53,896 bases of DNA from Verrucomicrobiales bacterium (GCA_029213025.1 JARGOZ010000027.1:1-53896); one strand, 5' to 3'; shown: positions 9,363 through 19,460, numbered from the stretch's first letter. The notes: generated by a model from the letters alone, not told the origin. Program-made: numbers and translations.

Positions 9363-12170
9363 ATGAAAAAAGCGATTATCTCCTGCCTGTCAATTTTTCT
9401 GGTAAGTTCGGCATCGGCCGTAGACTTCGAGAAAGATATTCAACCAATTCTGGAGTATCATTGCGTCTCGTGTCATAACGAAGAGAAAACCAAAGGGGGG
9501 CTGCGTTTTGACAAAGCCGCCCACTTTCACAAAGGGGGAGACGGTGGCCCTGCTCTTGTCGTCGGGAAGCCCGACGATTCATTGCTGATCGAGCTGGTGA
9601 GTTTGCCGTCGGACGATGATGATGTAATGCCGCCCAAGGGTAGGACTTTGACGGAGTCGGAGATTGCGAAACTCAGAGAGTGGATCAAAGAAGGGGCAAA
9701 GTGGCCTTCAGAAAAAGTCCTCGTTGCTAAAAACGAGGATGACTTCAAAGGGGCAACGCCTCTGCCTGATAAGGGCAAGAAAATTGTCGGAATCGATGTT
9801 TATCCCGAGGATATTGTTCTGGAAACCAAAAGGGACAGCCAGTCAGTGGTTGTGATGGCCACATATGAAGATGACACCACTCTTGATGTGACCAGCAACG
9901 CCAGTTTTACCTTTGCTGATTCGTCTCTGGTGGATCTCAAAAAGAGAAATCACTTTGTGCCTGTCAAAGACGGGCAGACTGAGTTGGTAGTGAAAGTGGG
10001 GAGCAGTCACAGTGCAACGATTCCCGTTACGGTAAAAGGGGCTCAGGACGACAGACCTATCAGTTTCCATATGGATGTGATGCCCGTTTTCATGCGCGAA
10101 AACTGTAACACGGGTTCCTGCCACGGTTCAGCGCGGGGGCAGGATGGATTTATGCTTTCGCTCTTTGGTTATGATCCGAACGGTGATCATTTTCGTCTTA
10201 CTAGGGAAATGGCCGGACGTCGAATTAACCTGGCTATTCCCGAGGAATCCCTGCTGATTGAGAAGTCGATTGAAACTGTGCCGCACACAGGAGGTAAGCT
10301 CTTCGAAAAAGGGTCGGAATCCTGGAAGACCATGGTTGAATGGGTGCAAAAAGGAGCTCCGAACGATAAACCGGAAGAAGTCCAGGCAGTGACCGACTTG
10401 ATTCTTTACCCGCCGAAGCTGGTTCTTGAGGGTGCCGGTTCCACCCAGCAAATGACCGTCAGGGCCCGCTATGCAGACGGGCATGACAGGGACGTGACTG
10501 ATCTCGTAGTTTTCCGAAGCAGTAACGATCCTACAGCCTCAATTGATGAGAGAGGGAAAGTGACAGCCGGCAAGAGGGGCGAAGCATTCATTATGGCACG
10601 GTATGAGACGAAAACCGTTGGTATCCAGTGTATTGTTATCCCTGAAGGTCTTGAGTACACGCGGCCGAAACCTGCTGAAGCAAATTATATCGACAAGTTT
10701 GTGCATGAAAAGCTTCATAAACTTCGTGTGATCCCATCCGGTAATGCAACAGATGAAGCGTTCCTCCGCAGGGTATATCTGGACGTTGTTGGCCAGTTAC
10801 CCACTGTGGAAGAATACGATCAGTTTATGAACGACAAATCGCCTGATAAGCGTTCGAAGTTGATCGACACTTTGATTGAGAGGAAGGAATTCACCGAAAT
10901 GTGGGTTATGAAATGGTCTGAATTGCTGCAGATCCGTTCAGACGGCAATGTGGCCAGAGGAATTTCCTACAAAGCTGCTTTGCTCTATCACAACTGGTTG
11001 AAGGAGCGGGTGGCAGAGAACGTTCCTTTTAATGAAGTTGTATCGGAGCTTCTCGGTTCAACAGGCGGAACTTTCTCCAACCCGGCTACGAACTTTTATC
11101 AAATTGAACGCGATCAGCTTAAATTATCGGAAAACGTTGCCCAAGTCTTCATGGGGATGCGTTTGCAGTGTGCGCAATGCCACAATCACCCCTTTGACCG
11201 TTGGACGATGGATGATTATTACAGTTGGGCTGCATTTTTTGCTCAGATTGGAAGAAAGGCGGGAGTCGATCCCAGGGAACAGATCGTTTACAACCGCGGG
11301 TCCGGCGAAACAAAACACAAAGTTGGCGGACGGAATATGCCGCCCAAGTTTCTCGGTGGGATCGTCCCTGATGTGAAAGGTAAAGATCGGCGAAAAATCC
11401 TCGGCGAATGGTTGGCTTCAACGGAGAATCCTTACTTCGCGAGGAACATTGTGAATATCGTCTGGGCGCACTTCTTCGGGATTGGAATTATTGATCCTGT
11501 TGATGATGTCCGAATCAGTAACCCTGCGTCAAATCCGGAACTTCTGGCCGCACTTGCTGACAAGTTTCAGAACGAATACAATTTCGATTTCCGGCGGCTG
11601 GTCAAAGACATTTGTAAATCGAAGACCTATCAGCGAACAACCAAAGCCAATAAGACCAACGAAAGTGATTTAACAAATTTCTCCAAAGCCAGAATTCGTC
11701 GTCAACGCGCAGAGGTGATGCTTGATACGATCACCCAGGTCACGGAGACGAAGAACAAGTTTAAAGGTCTTCCTTTGGGAGCGCGAGCTGTTCAAATTGC
11801 AGACGGGCAAACTTCCGACTACTTCCTGACTACATTCGGCCGGGCGACAAGGCAGACGGTTTGTAGCTGCGAGGTAAAAATGGACCCCAGCTTAAGTCAG
11901 GCTCTACATTTGATGAATGGGCCGACGGTTAGCACGAAGATCGATCAGGGGGGTATTGTCAAAACGCGCATTGCGGAGGGTAAGAAGCACGAGGATATCA
12001 TCACTGAGATCTATGTCCGTTGTCTCTCCAGAAAACCTACTGCGGAAGAAATGAAGCAGATGATGAAGGAGGTTAGCGCTGTTGGCGCCGATAAGAATCA
12101 GCAGATATTAGTGCTGAATGATGTTTTCTGGGCGGTCCTTAACTCGAAAGAGTTCATGTTTAACCATTAA
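9363..12170 (+). CDS. Planctomycete-type cytochrome c / Ig-like / DUF1549-DUF1553 protein
   Basis: 935 residues. A signal peptide (about 1-19) precedes a planctomycete cytochrome c domain with C34-V-S-C37-H38 and the MPPKGR motif that supplies the distal ligand region. Two bacterial Ig-like (Big2-type) segments follow, near 140-220 and 345-425 (for example ARYADGHDRDVTDLVVFRSS). Between them is RENCNTGSCHGSARGQDGF, a Cys-rich insertion typical of this family. DUF1549 starts near 440 (YIDKFVHEKLHKLRVIPSG, RRVYLDVVGQLPT) and includes MRLQCAQCHNHPFDRW, a further CxxCH. DUF1553 follows (LADKFQNEYNFDFRRLVKDI, SRKPTAEEM). The family is thought to act outside the cytoplasm in redox or polymer breakdown and is paired with DUF1501 proteins; the reaction is unknown. 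The tandem repeat block 107 bp upstream suggests its own promoter. Confidence 0.9.
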   Translation: MKKAIISCLSIFLVSSASAVDFEKDIQPILEYHCVSCHNEEKTKGGLRFDKAAHFHKGGDGGPALVVGKPDDSLLIELVSLPSDDDDVMPPKGRTLTESEIAKLREWIKEGAKWPSEKVLVAKNEDDFKGATPLPDKGKKIVGIDVYPEDIVLETKRDSQSVVVMATYEDDTTLDVTSNASFTFADSSLVDLKKRNHFVPVKDGQTELVVKVGSSHSATIPVTVKGAQDDRPISFHMDVMPVFMRENCNTGSCHGSARGQDGFMLSLFGYDPNGDHFRLTREMAGRRINLAIPEESLLIEKSIETVPHTGGKLFEKGSESWKTMVEWVQKGAPNDKPEEVQAVTDLILYPPKLVLEGAGSTQQMTVRARYADGHDRDVTDLVVFRSSNDPTASIDERGKVTAGKRGEAFIMARYETKTVGIQCIVIPEGLEYTRPKPAEANYIDKFVHEKLHKLRVIPSGNATDEAFLRRVYLDVVGQLPTVEEYDQFMNDKSPDKRSKLIDTLIERKEFTEMWVMKWSELLQIRSDGNVARGISYKAALLYHNWLKERVAENVPFNEVVSELLGSTGGTFSNPATNFYQIERDQLKLSENVAQVFMGMRLQCAQCHNHPFDRWTMDDYYSWAAFFAQIGRKAGVDPREQIVYNRGSGETKHKVGGRNMPPKFLGGIVPDVKGKDRRKILGEWLASTENPYFARNIVNIVWAHFFGIGIIDPVDDVRISNPASNPELLAALADKFQNEYNFDFRRLVKDICKSKTYQRTTKANKTNESDLTNFSKARIRRQRAEVMLDTITQVTETKNKFKGLPLGARAVQIADGQTSDYFLTTFGRATRQTVCSCEVKMDPSLSQALHLMNGPTVSTKIDQGGIVKTRIAEGKKHEDIITEIYVRCLSRKPTAEEMKQMMKEVSAVGADKNQQILVLNDVFWAVLNSKEFMFNH

Positions 12171-12208
12171 GAGCGGACGACTTCGGATCTAAACGGGGGA
12201 GACGGCCT

Positions 12209-13411
12209 TTATTCGACTTTTATTACAAATAAGGTTGTGTCGTCCCTCCCGGCCTCTTTATAGGCCCGTTCGAGCAGGCTTGTGGCAACTCCCTTCGGAG
12301 TGTTGTTTGTCAGCCCTGCCATCAGGAATTCCTGTTCAATCTGTTTGTCCCACAAACCGTCGACTACTCCGTCTGAACAGATGAGAAACCAGTCGTCCTG
12401 TTTGATCTGAACACTGCTTACTTCAGGTGAAATGATTTCACATTGCGCACCGATAGCCTGAGTCAAAATGTTCCGGCGCGGATTCAGTCTCGCTTCGCGT
12501 TCACTGATTTTACCTTCCTCCTGCAATTTGCCGACAAACGAATGATCTTCGGTCAATTGCCGAAGGCTCCCGTCCCGGAATCGGTAGAGACGACTGTCAC
12601 CAACATGGCCAAAATGAAGTTCAGTTCTGCTGAAAATGCAACAAACCACGGTCGCTCCCATGTCAGCGACTTCGGGCCGACTGTCTGCGATACGAAGAAC
12701 ATGGTCGTGAACGGCAAAAATTGCTTTTTCCAACAGCGCAACCGGGGAGCCCACCCCGTCAAATTCGCCCAGAGCAGAAGGGATGTATCGATGGAGTTGG
12801 GAAACGACGAGTTGGCTGGCCATTGCGCCACCCGAGTGGCCCCCCATTCCGTCACTCACAGCGAAAATGAGGCTGCCGTCACTTATCTTTCTTATGCCCT
12901 GAAGCGTTTCTTCATGAGCGCTGCCACTCTGATTGCTGAATACTGAAAGAGAATCTTCATTATCCTCTTTCCTCATTCCGCTTCTTGTTGTGCCGTACCA
13001 GCTTAAGATGCGCGCTTCTGCGATTTTTATGGGATTGCCGAGGACCGTTGCATTCTCAAAATTAATTACGCAGAAGCAACCGCGATGTGGATCGTAAGTG
13101 ATATTTCCCGGAATCGGGTCTTCGTGGATGACTCCAAACTCCTCTTTCAGGACTTTGAAAATTTGCTTTACTTTCTCCGCTGCGATTTTTTGGACAGGCG
13201 AACCGCAATTGGTGGTGACAATGGTGAAATTCTCATTGTTCGCGTCAAGAAGTCTGGGCACAAAATCACAACCCCTTGCTTCCATCTCCCCGAGAAGCCG
13301 GGTTTCATTTTCGAAGCGCTCTTTTCGATCAGATCCGGTAAACGTCTTGTAGACCTTACCATCATACCCAATCCGAACTATCGAGCTGATGCCGTCATTG
13401 GCAGCTTTCAT
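12209..13411 (-). CDS. Kinase-like domain fused to PP2C-family Ser/Thr phosphatase
   Basis: 400 residues with no signal peptide. Residues about 1-135 look like a small protein-kinase/Kdo-kinase-type fold: VYK with K22, a glutamate in ENETRLL, a catalytic-loop-like H96-E-D-P-I-P-G-N103, and VINFENA at about 115-121 where the metal-binding DFG should be. DFG reads NFE, so this lobe may be a pseudokinase or bind its ligand differently. Residues about 140-400 are a PP2C phosphatase with the metal-binding aspartate motifs in order: RKEDNEDS, VSDGMGGHSGG, GHVGDSRLYRF, LTEDHS, LICSDGVVDGL and AGRDDTTLFVIK. PP2C enzymes remove phosphate from Ser/Thr and often partner bacterial Hanks kinases. It is convergent with the DUF1549 gene. 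The phosphatase half is certain; the N-terminal half is a fold-level inference. Confidence 0.85.
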   Translation of the reverse strand: MKAANDGISSIVRIGYDGKVYKTFTGSDRKERFENETRLLGEMEARGCDFVPRLLDANNENFTIVTTNCGSPVQKIAAEKVKQIFKVLKEEFGVIHEDPIPGNITYDPHRGCFCVINFENATVLGNPIKIAEARILSWYGTTRSGMRKEDNEDSLSVFSNQSGSAHEETLQGIRKISDGSLIFAVSDGMGGHSGGAMASQLVVSQLHRYIPSALGEFDGVGSPVALLEKAIFAVHDHVLRIADSRPEVADMGATVVCCIFSRTELHFGHVGDSRLYRFRDGSLRQLTEDHSFVGKLQEEGKISEREARLNPRRNILTQAIGAQCEIISPEVSSVQIKQDDWFLICSDGVVDGLWDKQIEQEFLMAGLTNNTPKGVATSLLERAYKEAGRDDTTLFVIKVE

Positions 13412-13498
13412 GGGGCGACAGATTCGGGAGGGATTAAGCCGAAGTCAAGAAATGAAGTCGCTGACATGTATTCTTTCCTGAAGCGCCAAATCTTTTGA

Positions 13499-13830
13499 AT
13501 CACCCCGGTTGGGAATTTACGAAAGCCCTGACAGTCTGGGTTGTAGTTGCCCTTATCGGAAGAATCGCAGATACCAGGCAGGTTTGACAGGAGATTCCCC
13601 CCGATCAATTCGCTCCCGGTTACGATGGATCATGAACAAGGTATGATCATCAGTCATCGTATGGTGTGAAAATCGACTGCTGGATGCCCGATGATCAAAT
13701 TTCTTTTCGCGAATAGAAGGATCTTTTAGGAGGGTCATAGTTTCTAGCAGCATTTCTATATTCGCTTGAAAACCGGATAAATCAAGAAAAAGGGAGGCAA
13801 TCGGTCGTTGGTTCCGGGGAGGGTGACTCC
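13499..13830. other. Gene-free stretch
   Basis: About 330 bp upstream of the PP2C fusion gene and downstream of tatD. Only short frames without recognisable domains or ribosome-binding sites are present. No clear terminator, tRNA or repeat was seen. It probably holds the promoter of the minus-strand PP2C gene. Confidence 0.5.
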
Positions 13831-14625
13831 TCAGCCGTTTCTCAAGTTGTGAAAGAAATTATGGGCGTTTTCGGTCGAAATCTCAGCGCACTCCTGTTCG
13901 GAAATGTTGCGGACGTCAGCGATTTTTTTAGCTGTATGAGTGACAAATGCCGGCTCATTACTTTTACCCCGGAATGGCACCGGTGAGAGGTAAGGGCTGT
14001 CTGTCTCCACCATGAAGCGGTCTTCCGGTACAAACGCTGCCATTTCCCGGACTTCCGGAGCTTTAGGGTATGTTACCACACCTGTGAACGAGAGGTATAA
14101 TCCCATCGATAGTGCCTTTTCAGCCTGTGCTCTGGTCCCAGTGAAACAATGCAGCACCGCTTTCGTTCCTGGAAAATCGTTCAGGATCTCGAGGACCTCA
14201 TCACCACTTTCCCGCTGATGAATGACCAGAGGTAAATCCAATTCATTGGCCAGACTGATTTGCTTCACAAAATAGTCTGATTGCCGGGAGCGCCACTCCG
14301 ATTCAGAAAATCCTATTGGGGGATCATGATAGAAATCCAGACCAACTTCTCCAATGGCGGCAACTGAATTTTGCTCCGCCAATTCTTTGATTTGTTCCAG
14401 CCAGGATTCCTCTTCCACCTCGTGGACATAGCAGGGGTGGATTCCCACAGTAGGATAGACATTGTCATATCTTGAGGCCAAATCGACGACATCCTTCGAG
14501 TCGGCCAGGTCACAGGCTATGGACACGATCTTTTCGACTCCGCAATCCCGGGCTCTCTGAATGACCTCATCGGTGTGATTCTTAAAACGATCCGAGGTCA
14601 AATGAGCATGAGTATCGATTAACAT
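13831..14625 (-). CDS. tatD: TatD family metal-dependent DNase
   Basis: 264 residues from the ATG at 14625. An in-frame ATG at 14673 would add 16 AT-rich, Phe/Ile-rich codons before the conserved MLIDTHAHL start, so the shorter form is preferred; it has AGG just upstream. The family metal ligands are visible: DTHAH at the N-terminus, GEVGLDFYHDPP near 105-115 (Glu and Asp ligands), LVIHQRESGDE near 145, VLHCFTGT near 170 and VETDSPYLSP near 220. TatD enzymes are TIM-barrel amidohydrolase-superfamily proteins with 3'-5' exonuclease or endonuclease activity, linked to DNA repair. Length matches the family (about 260). It stands alone on the minus strand, divergent from the ShlB-type gene. Confidence 0.92.
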   Translation of the reverse strand: MLIDTHAHLTSDRFKNHTDEVIQRARDCGVEKIVSIACDLADSKDVVDLASRYDNVYPTVGIHPCYVHEVEEESWLEQIKELAEQNSVAAIGEVGLDFYHDPPIGFSESEWRSRQSDYFVKQISLANELDLPLVIHQRESGDEVLEILNDFPGTKAVLHCFTGTRAQAEKALSMGLYLSFTGVVTYPKAPEVREMAAFVPEDRFMVETDSPYLSPVPFRGKSNEPAFVTHTAKKIADVRNISEQECAEISTENAHNFFHNLRNG

Positions 14626-14786
14626 ACCTAAATATTTTTGAAAAATTATACAATTAAAGAAAAATCTCGACAATTTCGTCCATATTTGCGAAAAATTGGA
14701 AAAAATTACAAAAAACCTTTTTCAGAATGTTTTTCCTATGTTAAGCCATAAAGCTTATCTTTGACTTGCCGTCGGAACACGTGACC

Positions 14787-16700
14787 ATGAATTTTTCCAA
14801 ATCAATTTGCTCTCTCGGAGTTGTTGCTCTTGCCGTCCTTCCCCATGTGGGAAACAGCCAGGGAACAGTAACCGATCAGTTTGGCACCAAAATCCTTACT
14901 GATTATGCTCCTCCCTCTGTGCAATCTAGCGGATCGGGGAGGAATGGTGGACCTCTTAACTTTCAGCGCAGCGGTAGTCGTTCCCAAATTTCACAAAACT
15001 CGAACTACACGGGAACCAATGTGGGTGCACCCGAAGCAGAAGAGGAATTGCTGGTCAACCAGCTGCTTGGAGTAGTTCTGGTGCCTTCTCCAGGAGACGT
15101 TCGCCCCGGGGGGTGGCCCGGGGTTGAAGGGGTTTGGCATGATTTCAAAGATTTCCCGCCGGAAGTGGGCTGGACATTGCAGAACTACCTGCGCAAGCCG
15201 GTATCACTGACTTCTCTCGACAGAATGGTGAAGGATGTGATTGTCGCTTACCGGGAGGGTGACCGCCCGGTTGTGGACGTGTTGCTACCCGAGCAGGACA
15301 TTACATCCGGTGTGGTTCAACTCGTTGTGATTGAATCGAAGCTCTCGAGGATTCGAGTGGAAGGCGTAGACGTCGACACTGAAGAATACATTCGGAGCCA
15401 GATGCGGGTTCGCAAAGGGGAGGTGATTCGCTCGTCGGAAATTCTTCACGACCTGGCCTGGTTAAACCGCAGTCCCTATCGGAAAGTTGATTTGGCCTAT
15501 GCTCCCGGCCGGGATTTTGGAACTACCGATGTGATTCTGAAACCTTACAATTCGAAGATGAATTCTTTCTTCGTGGGATATGAAGATTCGGGAACAGAAT
15601 TTCTTGGACGGGAAAGATTCGTTACCGGAGTGAATTTCGGGGAATTGGGAAGGCCGGGAAGATCGTTGGCATACCAGTTTACTTCCGACTTCGATTTCGA
15701 ACATGTCCGGGGTAACACGGTGGTCTATTCTCATGACCTCCCGTGGCGTCATAACCTTACCCTGTTGGCCTCTTTCGTGGATGTTGATGCTACCGTTCCT
15801 GTTGCGGTAGGATTGCCGCCTGCCAGATCTGAAGGTTTCAACTGGCAGTTGAGTGCCCGTTACAACATTCCGTTGAAGAGCAAGGAAACTTATCTGTGCG
15901 AGCCTCTGTTTGGAACGATTCAGCGTCGTCGTGATATGCATTTTGGTTTCGACTTCAAAGCCAATGAAAACGATTTGGAATTCGGGGGATTGCTTGGTGT
16001 GGCTCTCGGAAATACTCTCAACACACAGGTTGAAATTTATCAGTTCACAGCGGGGTACAAGGAAGTTTGGCAACATCCCGGTGGTGTATCGCAGCTTGAT
16101 GTAGCTGGATTCTACTCTCCCGGCGGATTTTCACCGCAGAACTCGGACAGGGTGTTTAATCTGGCTCGCCCGGGTTCGGAAGCGAATTATGCCTATGCGA
16201 CTGCCGGATTCGAACACCAGCACAGGCTGATGCAGGATTGGTCAATGAGGACCAAACTCGCTGGTCAAATTGCGAATGGGAATCTTCAAGCTTCTGAGCA
16301 ATACGGGGCAGGAGGCTACAGCACAGTTCGCGGTTTCGATCAGAGTGCAATTCGAGGTGATGAAGGAATCTATGGAACATTCGAGTTGTATGCTCCGGAA
16401 ATGTCCTTCGCCCGTATATTTGACTGGCCTTATGCTCACGGTCCTTGTACCGATTCACTCAGGCTCCTCGGATTCTTTGACGCTGCGTCGGTCAGTAATG
16501 TGACGCCTAACCCCAATGTTCCTGAACCGAACAGCCAGACAATTGCTTCAGTTGGTGTTGGTATGCGCTATACTTATAACGATTTCTTCAAACTGAGAGT
16601 GGATTATGGTCACCCGGTAATGTCAGATGTTCCGGTAAATGCGGTCAATCCGCTGGACACGTCGGGCAGGTTTCATATCGGAGCTACGGCGACCTTCTAA
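14787..16700 (+). CDS. ShlB/FhaC/HecB-type two-partner-secretion outer-membrane transporter
   Basis: 637 residues from the ATG at 14787. A TTG at 14766 in the same frame lacks support and would precede the signal peptide (MNFSKSICSLGVVALAV...GNS). After a low-complexity linker, residues about 95-180 and 185-255 read as POTRA domains (QLVVIESKLSRIRVEGVD; RKGEVIRSSEILHDLAWLNR). The rest is a beta-barrel of alternating aromatic strands, including the TpsB landmark STVRGFDQSAIRGDEGIYG near 520-540 and a C-terminal aromatic residue (GATATF) as expected for BAM-inserted barrels. TpsB proteins secrete a TpsA exoprotein across the outer membrane. No TpsA partner is visible in the window, so the substrate is elsewhere or the protein has another role. 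Its presence supports a Gram-negative envelope. Confidence 0.88.
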   Translation: MNFSKSICSLGVVALAVLPHVGNSQGTVTDQFGTKILTDYAPPSVQSSGSGRNGGPLNFQRSGSRSQISQNSNYTGTNVGAPEAEEELLVNQLLGVVLVPSPGDVRPGGWPGVEGVWHDFKDFPPEVGWTLQNYLRKPVSLTSLDRMVKDVIVAYREGDRPVVDVLLPEQDITSGVVQLVVIESKLSRIRVEGVDVDTEEYIRSQMRVRKGEVIRSSEILHDLAWLNRSPYRKVDLAYAPGRDFGTTDVILKPYNSKMNSFFVGYEDSGTEFLGRERFVTGVNFGELGRPGRSLAYQFTSDFDFEHVRGNTVVYSHDLPWRHNLTLLASFVDVDATVPVAVGLPPARSEGFNWQLSARYNIPLKSKETYLCEPLFGTIQRRRDMHFGFDFKANENDLEFGGLLGVALGNTLNTQVEIYQFTAGYKEVWQHPGGVSQLDVAGFYSPGGFSPQNSDRVFNLARPGSEANYAYATAGFEHQHRLMQDWSMRTKLAGQIANGNLQASEQYGAGGYSTVRGFDQSAIRGDEGIYGTFELYAPEMSFARIFDWPYAHGPCTDSLRLLGFFDAASVSNVTPNPNVPEPNSQTIASVGVGMRYTYNDFFKLRVDYGHPVMSDVPVNAVNPLDTSGRFHIGATATF

Positions 16701-16736
16701 TACGCAGCTTTCACGGAAGGATTATATTTCATCATG

Positions 16737-16764
16737 AAGTCCCGGCGAATGTCGGGACTTTATT
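16737..16764 (+). terminator. Intrinsic terminator after the ShlB-type gene
   Basis: AAGTCCCG and CGGGACTT form a perfect 8-bp stem around an 8-nt loop, followed by the short T-rich TATTGTTTTG. It begins 36 bp after the stop codon. Confidence 0.75.
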
Positions 16765-16865
16765 GTTTTGATGCATCTTAATATCTTTGGGATTTCGGCT
16801 TGAACGCTTCCTTCATAGGCGATAAAAGGATGTGAGTATTTAACGAATAAACAGAACGAATCACT

Positions 16866-17867
16866 ATGGGTAGACCAGTAACTCTTTTCACCGGGCAGTG
16901 GGCTGATATGGATTGTGAAACCATCATCACCAAAGCGAAAGAATATGGATACGATGGCGTCGAGTTGGCGTGTTGGGGCGACCACTTCGAAGTGGATAAG
17001 GCGGACGCAGACTACTGCTCTGCAAAAAGGGATTTGTTGAACAAGCACGGGATGAAATGCTATGCCATTTCGACCCACCTCGTCGGTCAGGCTGTTTGCG
17101 ACCGAATTGACGAGCGGCACGCACAAATTCTGCCGGACTACATCTATGGAGATGGTGATCCGGAGGGCGTGAGACAGCGGGCCGCAGAGGAAATCAAAAA
17201 GACCGCGATCGCAGCCCGGCAGTTTGGAGTTCCAGTGGTCAACGGGTTTACCGGGTCATCAATTTGGCATCTATGTTATTCGTTTCCTCCGAATTTGCCG
17301 AATCAGATCGAAAACGGATTTAAAGATTTTGCTGACCGCTGGGGACCAATAATGGATGTGTTTCAGGAGAATGGAATTCGCTATGCTTTGGAGGTTCATC
17401 CCACAGAGATTGCCTTTGATACAGCTTCCGCTCAGATGGCACTGGAGGCGATAGACTATCATCCGGCCTTCGGTTTTAACTACGACCCAAGCCACCTGGC
17501 CTATCAGGGAGTGGACTACATCGAATTTATCTACAAGTTCGCGGATCGTATCAATCACGTCCATATGAAGGACGCCAGCTGGGGAGACCGGGCCGAGGCC
17601 GGCGTATTCGGCGGTCATACCGATTTCCATAAGCGTAATCGATACTGGGATTTTAAGTCCGTCGGTCGCGGCAATGTGAATTTTGAAAAAATTATCCGGG
17701 CTTTGAATGAGATTGAATATCAGGGCCCGCTTTCAGTTGAATGGGAAGACGGGGCAATGGACCGTGAAGCCGGGGCCACAGAGTCTGCAGAGTTCGTGAA
17801 GAAAGTCGATTTTCCGCCTTCCAACATCGTTTTCGATGCGCAGTTTGATAAAGATAACCAAAGCTGA
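16866..17867 (+). CDS. Sugar phosphate isomerase/epimerase family TIM-barrel protein
   Basis: 333 residues, no signal peptide. The fold is that of the xylose-isomerase-like TIM barrels (AP endonuclease family 2): [35 protein letters not shown] near 20-40, [15 protein letters not shown] near 60, [16 protein letters not shown] near 170 with a metal-binding glutamate, [17 protein letters not shown] near 205-220 with Asp/His ligands, and [12 protein letters not shown] near 233-245. [10 protein letters not shown] near 285 supplies the last Glu. Members isomerise or epimerise sugars or cyclitols; the substrate cannot be read from sequence. It is transcribed alone, flanked by terminators at 16737 and 17898. 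Confidence 0.85.
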   Translation: MGRPVTLFTGQWADMDCETIITKAKEYGYDGVELACWGDHFEVDKADADYCSAKRDLLNKHGMKCYAISTHLVGQAVCDRIDERHAQILPDYIYGDGDPEGVRQRAAEEIKKTAIAARQFGVPVVNGFTGSSIWHLCYSFPPNLPNQIENGFKDFADRWGPIMDVFQENGIRYALEVHPTEIAFDTASAQMALEAIDYHPAFGFNYDPSHLAYQGVDYIEFIYKFADRINHVHMKDASWGDRAEAGVFGGHTDFHKRNRYWDFKSVGRGNVNFEKIIRALNEIEYQGPLSVEWEDGAMDREAGATESAEFVKKVDFPPSNIVFDAQFDKDNQS

Positions 17868-17897
17868 GTGAACGAAAAATCCGAATAACCTGTTTTG

Positions 17898-17928
17898 AAA
17901 TCCCCGTAGGAATACGGGGATTTTTTTT
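17898..17928 (+). terminator. Intrinsic terminator after the isomerase gene
   Basis: AAATCCCCGTA and TACGGGGATTT form a perfect 11-bp stem around GGAA, followed by an uninterrupted T run to 17928. This is a textbook rho-independent terminator, 30 bp after the stop codon. Confidence 0.93.
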
Positions 17929-17981
17929 CGGGCTGAAAATTCTGCCTTTCGTAAAGGCCGGATCTATGGGACTTGAGATAG

Positions 17982-19445
17982 ATGCATTTCCGGTTCGATA
18001 ACACCTACGCTTCTCTACCTTCAGAGTTTTTTGCTCCTGCGGCTCCTTCCCCGGTTAAAAATCCGCAGTTGATTGCCTTTAACGAATCGTTGGCGGAAGA
18101 TCTGGGGATAGACTGCGAGCAGGCTGACACAGAGAGTATTGCACGGATTTGCTCGGGGAATGTGGTTCCTGAAGGAGCTCAACCCCTGGCGATGGCCTAT
18201 TCCGGACACCAGTTTGGCGGCTTTTCGCCTCAGCTGGGGGATGGAAGAGCGATTTTACTGGGGGAGGTAATCGACAAAAGTGGAAATCGCAGGGACATAC
18301 AGTGGAAAGGGGCAGGCCCCACACCTTTCTCCAGAAGAGGCGACGGCAGATCTGCACTGGGTCCGGTGCTTCGGGAATATGTTGTATCAGAGGCTATGCA
18401 CGCTCTGGGAATCCCGACGACGCGAGCTCTGGCCGCGGTTTCGACCGGGGAAAATGTGTATCGTGAAACTGTGGAACCCGGTGGTGTATTTACGCGTGTC
18501 GCTCAATCTCATCTTCGCATTGGCACGGTCCAATTTTTCGCAGCACGGCAGGATATCGAAAACCTCAAAGTGTTGGTCAAGTATGCGCTGAACAGGCACT
18601 ACCCCGAAGCGATTGATTCGGAAAATCCTGCTCTCGCCCTGTTGAACGGGGTGATGAACCGACAGGCGAACCTGGTCGCTAAATGGATGAATGCAGGCTT
18701 CATCCACGGAGTGATGAACACTGATAACATGAGCTTATCGGGAGAAACGATCGATTACGGGCCGTGTGCGTTTATGGATCATTACGATCCAGCGAGAAAA
18801 TTCAGTTTCATTGATCGCGGCGGTCGTTATGCGTTTGCCAATCAACCGGCCATTGCTCACTGGAATTTGACCCGTCTAGCCGAAGCTCTGCTGCCTCTTC
18901 TCGCCGAAAAGGAAGAGCAATCCATTGAGCTGGCAGAGGCAGAATTGTCGAAGTTGCCGTCCCTGTTTGAACCTCTTTATATGGAAACATTTTGTAGAAA
19001 GATAGGGTTACCTCGAAGTTCAGAGGATTCATGGGCGCTGGCGGATTCGTTCCTGGATTTGCTGCGTGACCGGAAAGTTGACTTTACCCTGGCTTATCGC
19101 CGTTTAACGGAGGTGTTGGAGGCGGGTTCAAACGGGCTTTTGGAACTGTTTTCCGACCCGGAGCCCGTTTCGCGTTGGCTGGATGACTGGAAACAAACTC
19201 TCGGGAAACTGCATATCCCGAATAAGCAAGCCATCCAGCTGATGAGAGAGGCGAATCCGGTGTATATTCCGAGAAATCACAAAATTGAGGAGTTAATCGA
19301 AGCTGGTAAAGAAGGCGATTTTTCTCTCTTTCACCGGATGAACGAAGTTGTAGCAAAACCGTTCGAAAGCAGAGAGAAATTCAGCGAATACGAGCTGGCT
19401 CCGGAACCGCACGAAGTCGTCCCGGCTACCTTTTGCGGCACATGA
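17982..19445 (+). CDS. selO: SelO/YdiU family pseudokinase (protein adenylyltransferase)
   Basis: 487 residues, the usual length for bacterial SelO. Family hallmarks appear in order: NTYASLPSEFFAPAAPSPV at the N-terminus, MAYSGHQFGGFSPQLGDGRA near 65-85, QWKGAGPTPFSRRGDGRSALGPVLREYVVSEAMHALG near 105-140, MNAGFIHGVMNTDNMSLSG near 230-248 and YGPCAFMDHYDP near 255. SelO is a kinase-fold enzyme that binds ATP in a flipped orientation and transfers AMP to Ser/Thr/Tyr of redox-related proteins. The C-terminus ends TFCGT with an ordinary Cys codon, so no selenocysteine is used here, unlike animal SelO. The start ATG has GAG at a suitable distance (TTGAGATAG then ATG). Confidence 0.93.
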   Translation: MHFRFDNTYASLPSEFFAPAAPSPVKNPQLIAFNESLAEDLGIDCEQADTESIARICSGNVVPEGAQPLAMAYSGHQFGGFSPQLGDGRAILLGEVIDKSGNRRDIQWKGAGPTPFSRRGDGRSALGPVLREYVVSEAMHALGIPTTRALAAVSTGENVYRETVEPGGVFTRVAQSHLRIGTVQFFAARQDIENLKVLVKYALNRHYPEAIDSENPALALLNGVMNRQANLVAKWMNAGFIHGVMNTDNMSLSGETIDYGPCAFMDHYDPARKFSFIDRGGRYAFANQPAIAHWNLTRLAEALLPLLAEKEEQSIELAEAELSKLPSLFEPLYMETFCRKIGLPRSSEDSWALADSFLDLLRDRKVDFTLAYRRLTEVLEAGSNGLLELFSDPEPVSRWLDDWKQTLGKLHIPNKQAIQLMREANPVYIPRNHKIEELIEAGKEGDFSLFHRMNEVVAKPFESREKFSEYELAPEPHEVVPATFCGT

Positions 19446-19460
19446 AGACATGGGAGGCTA

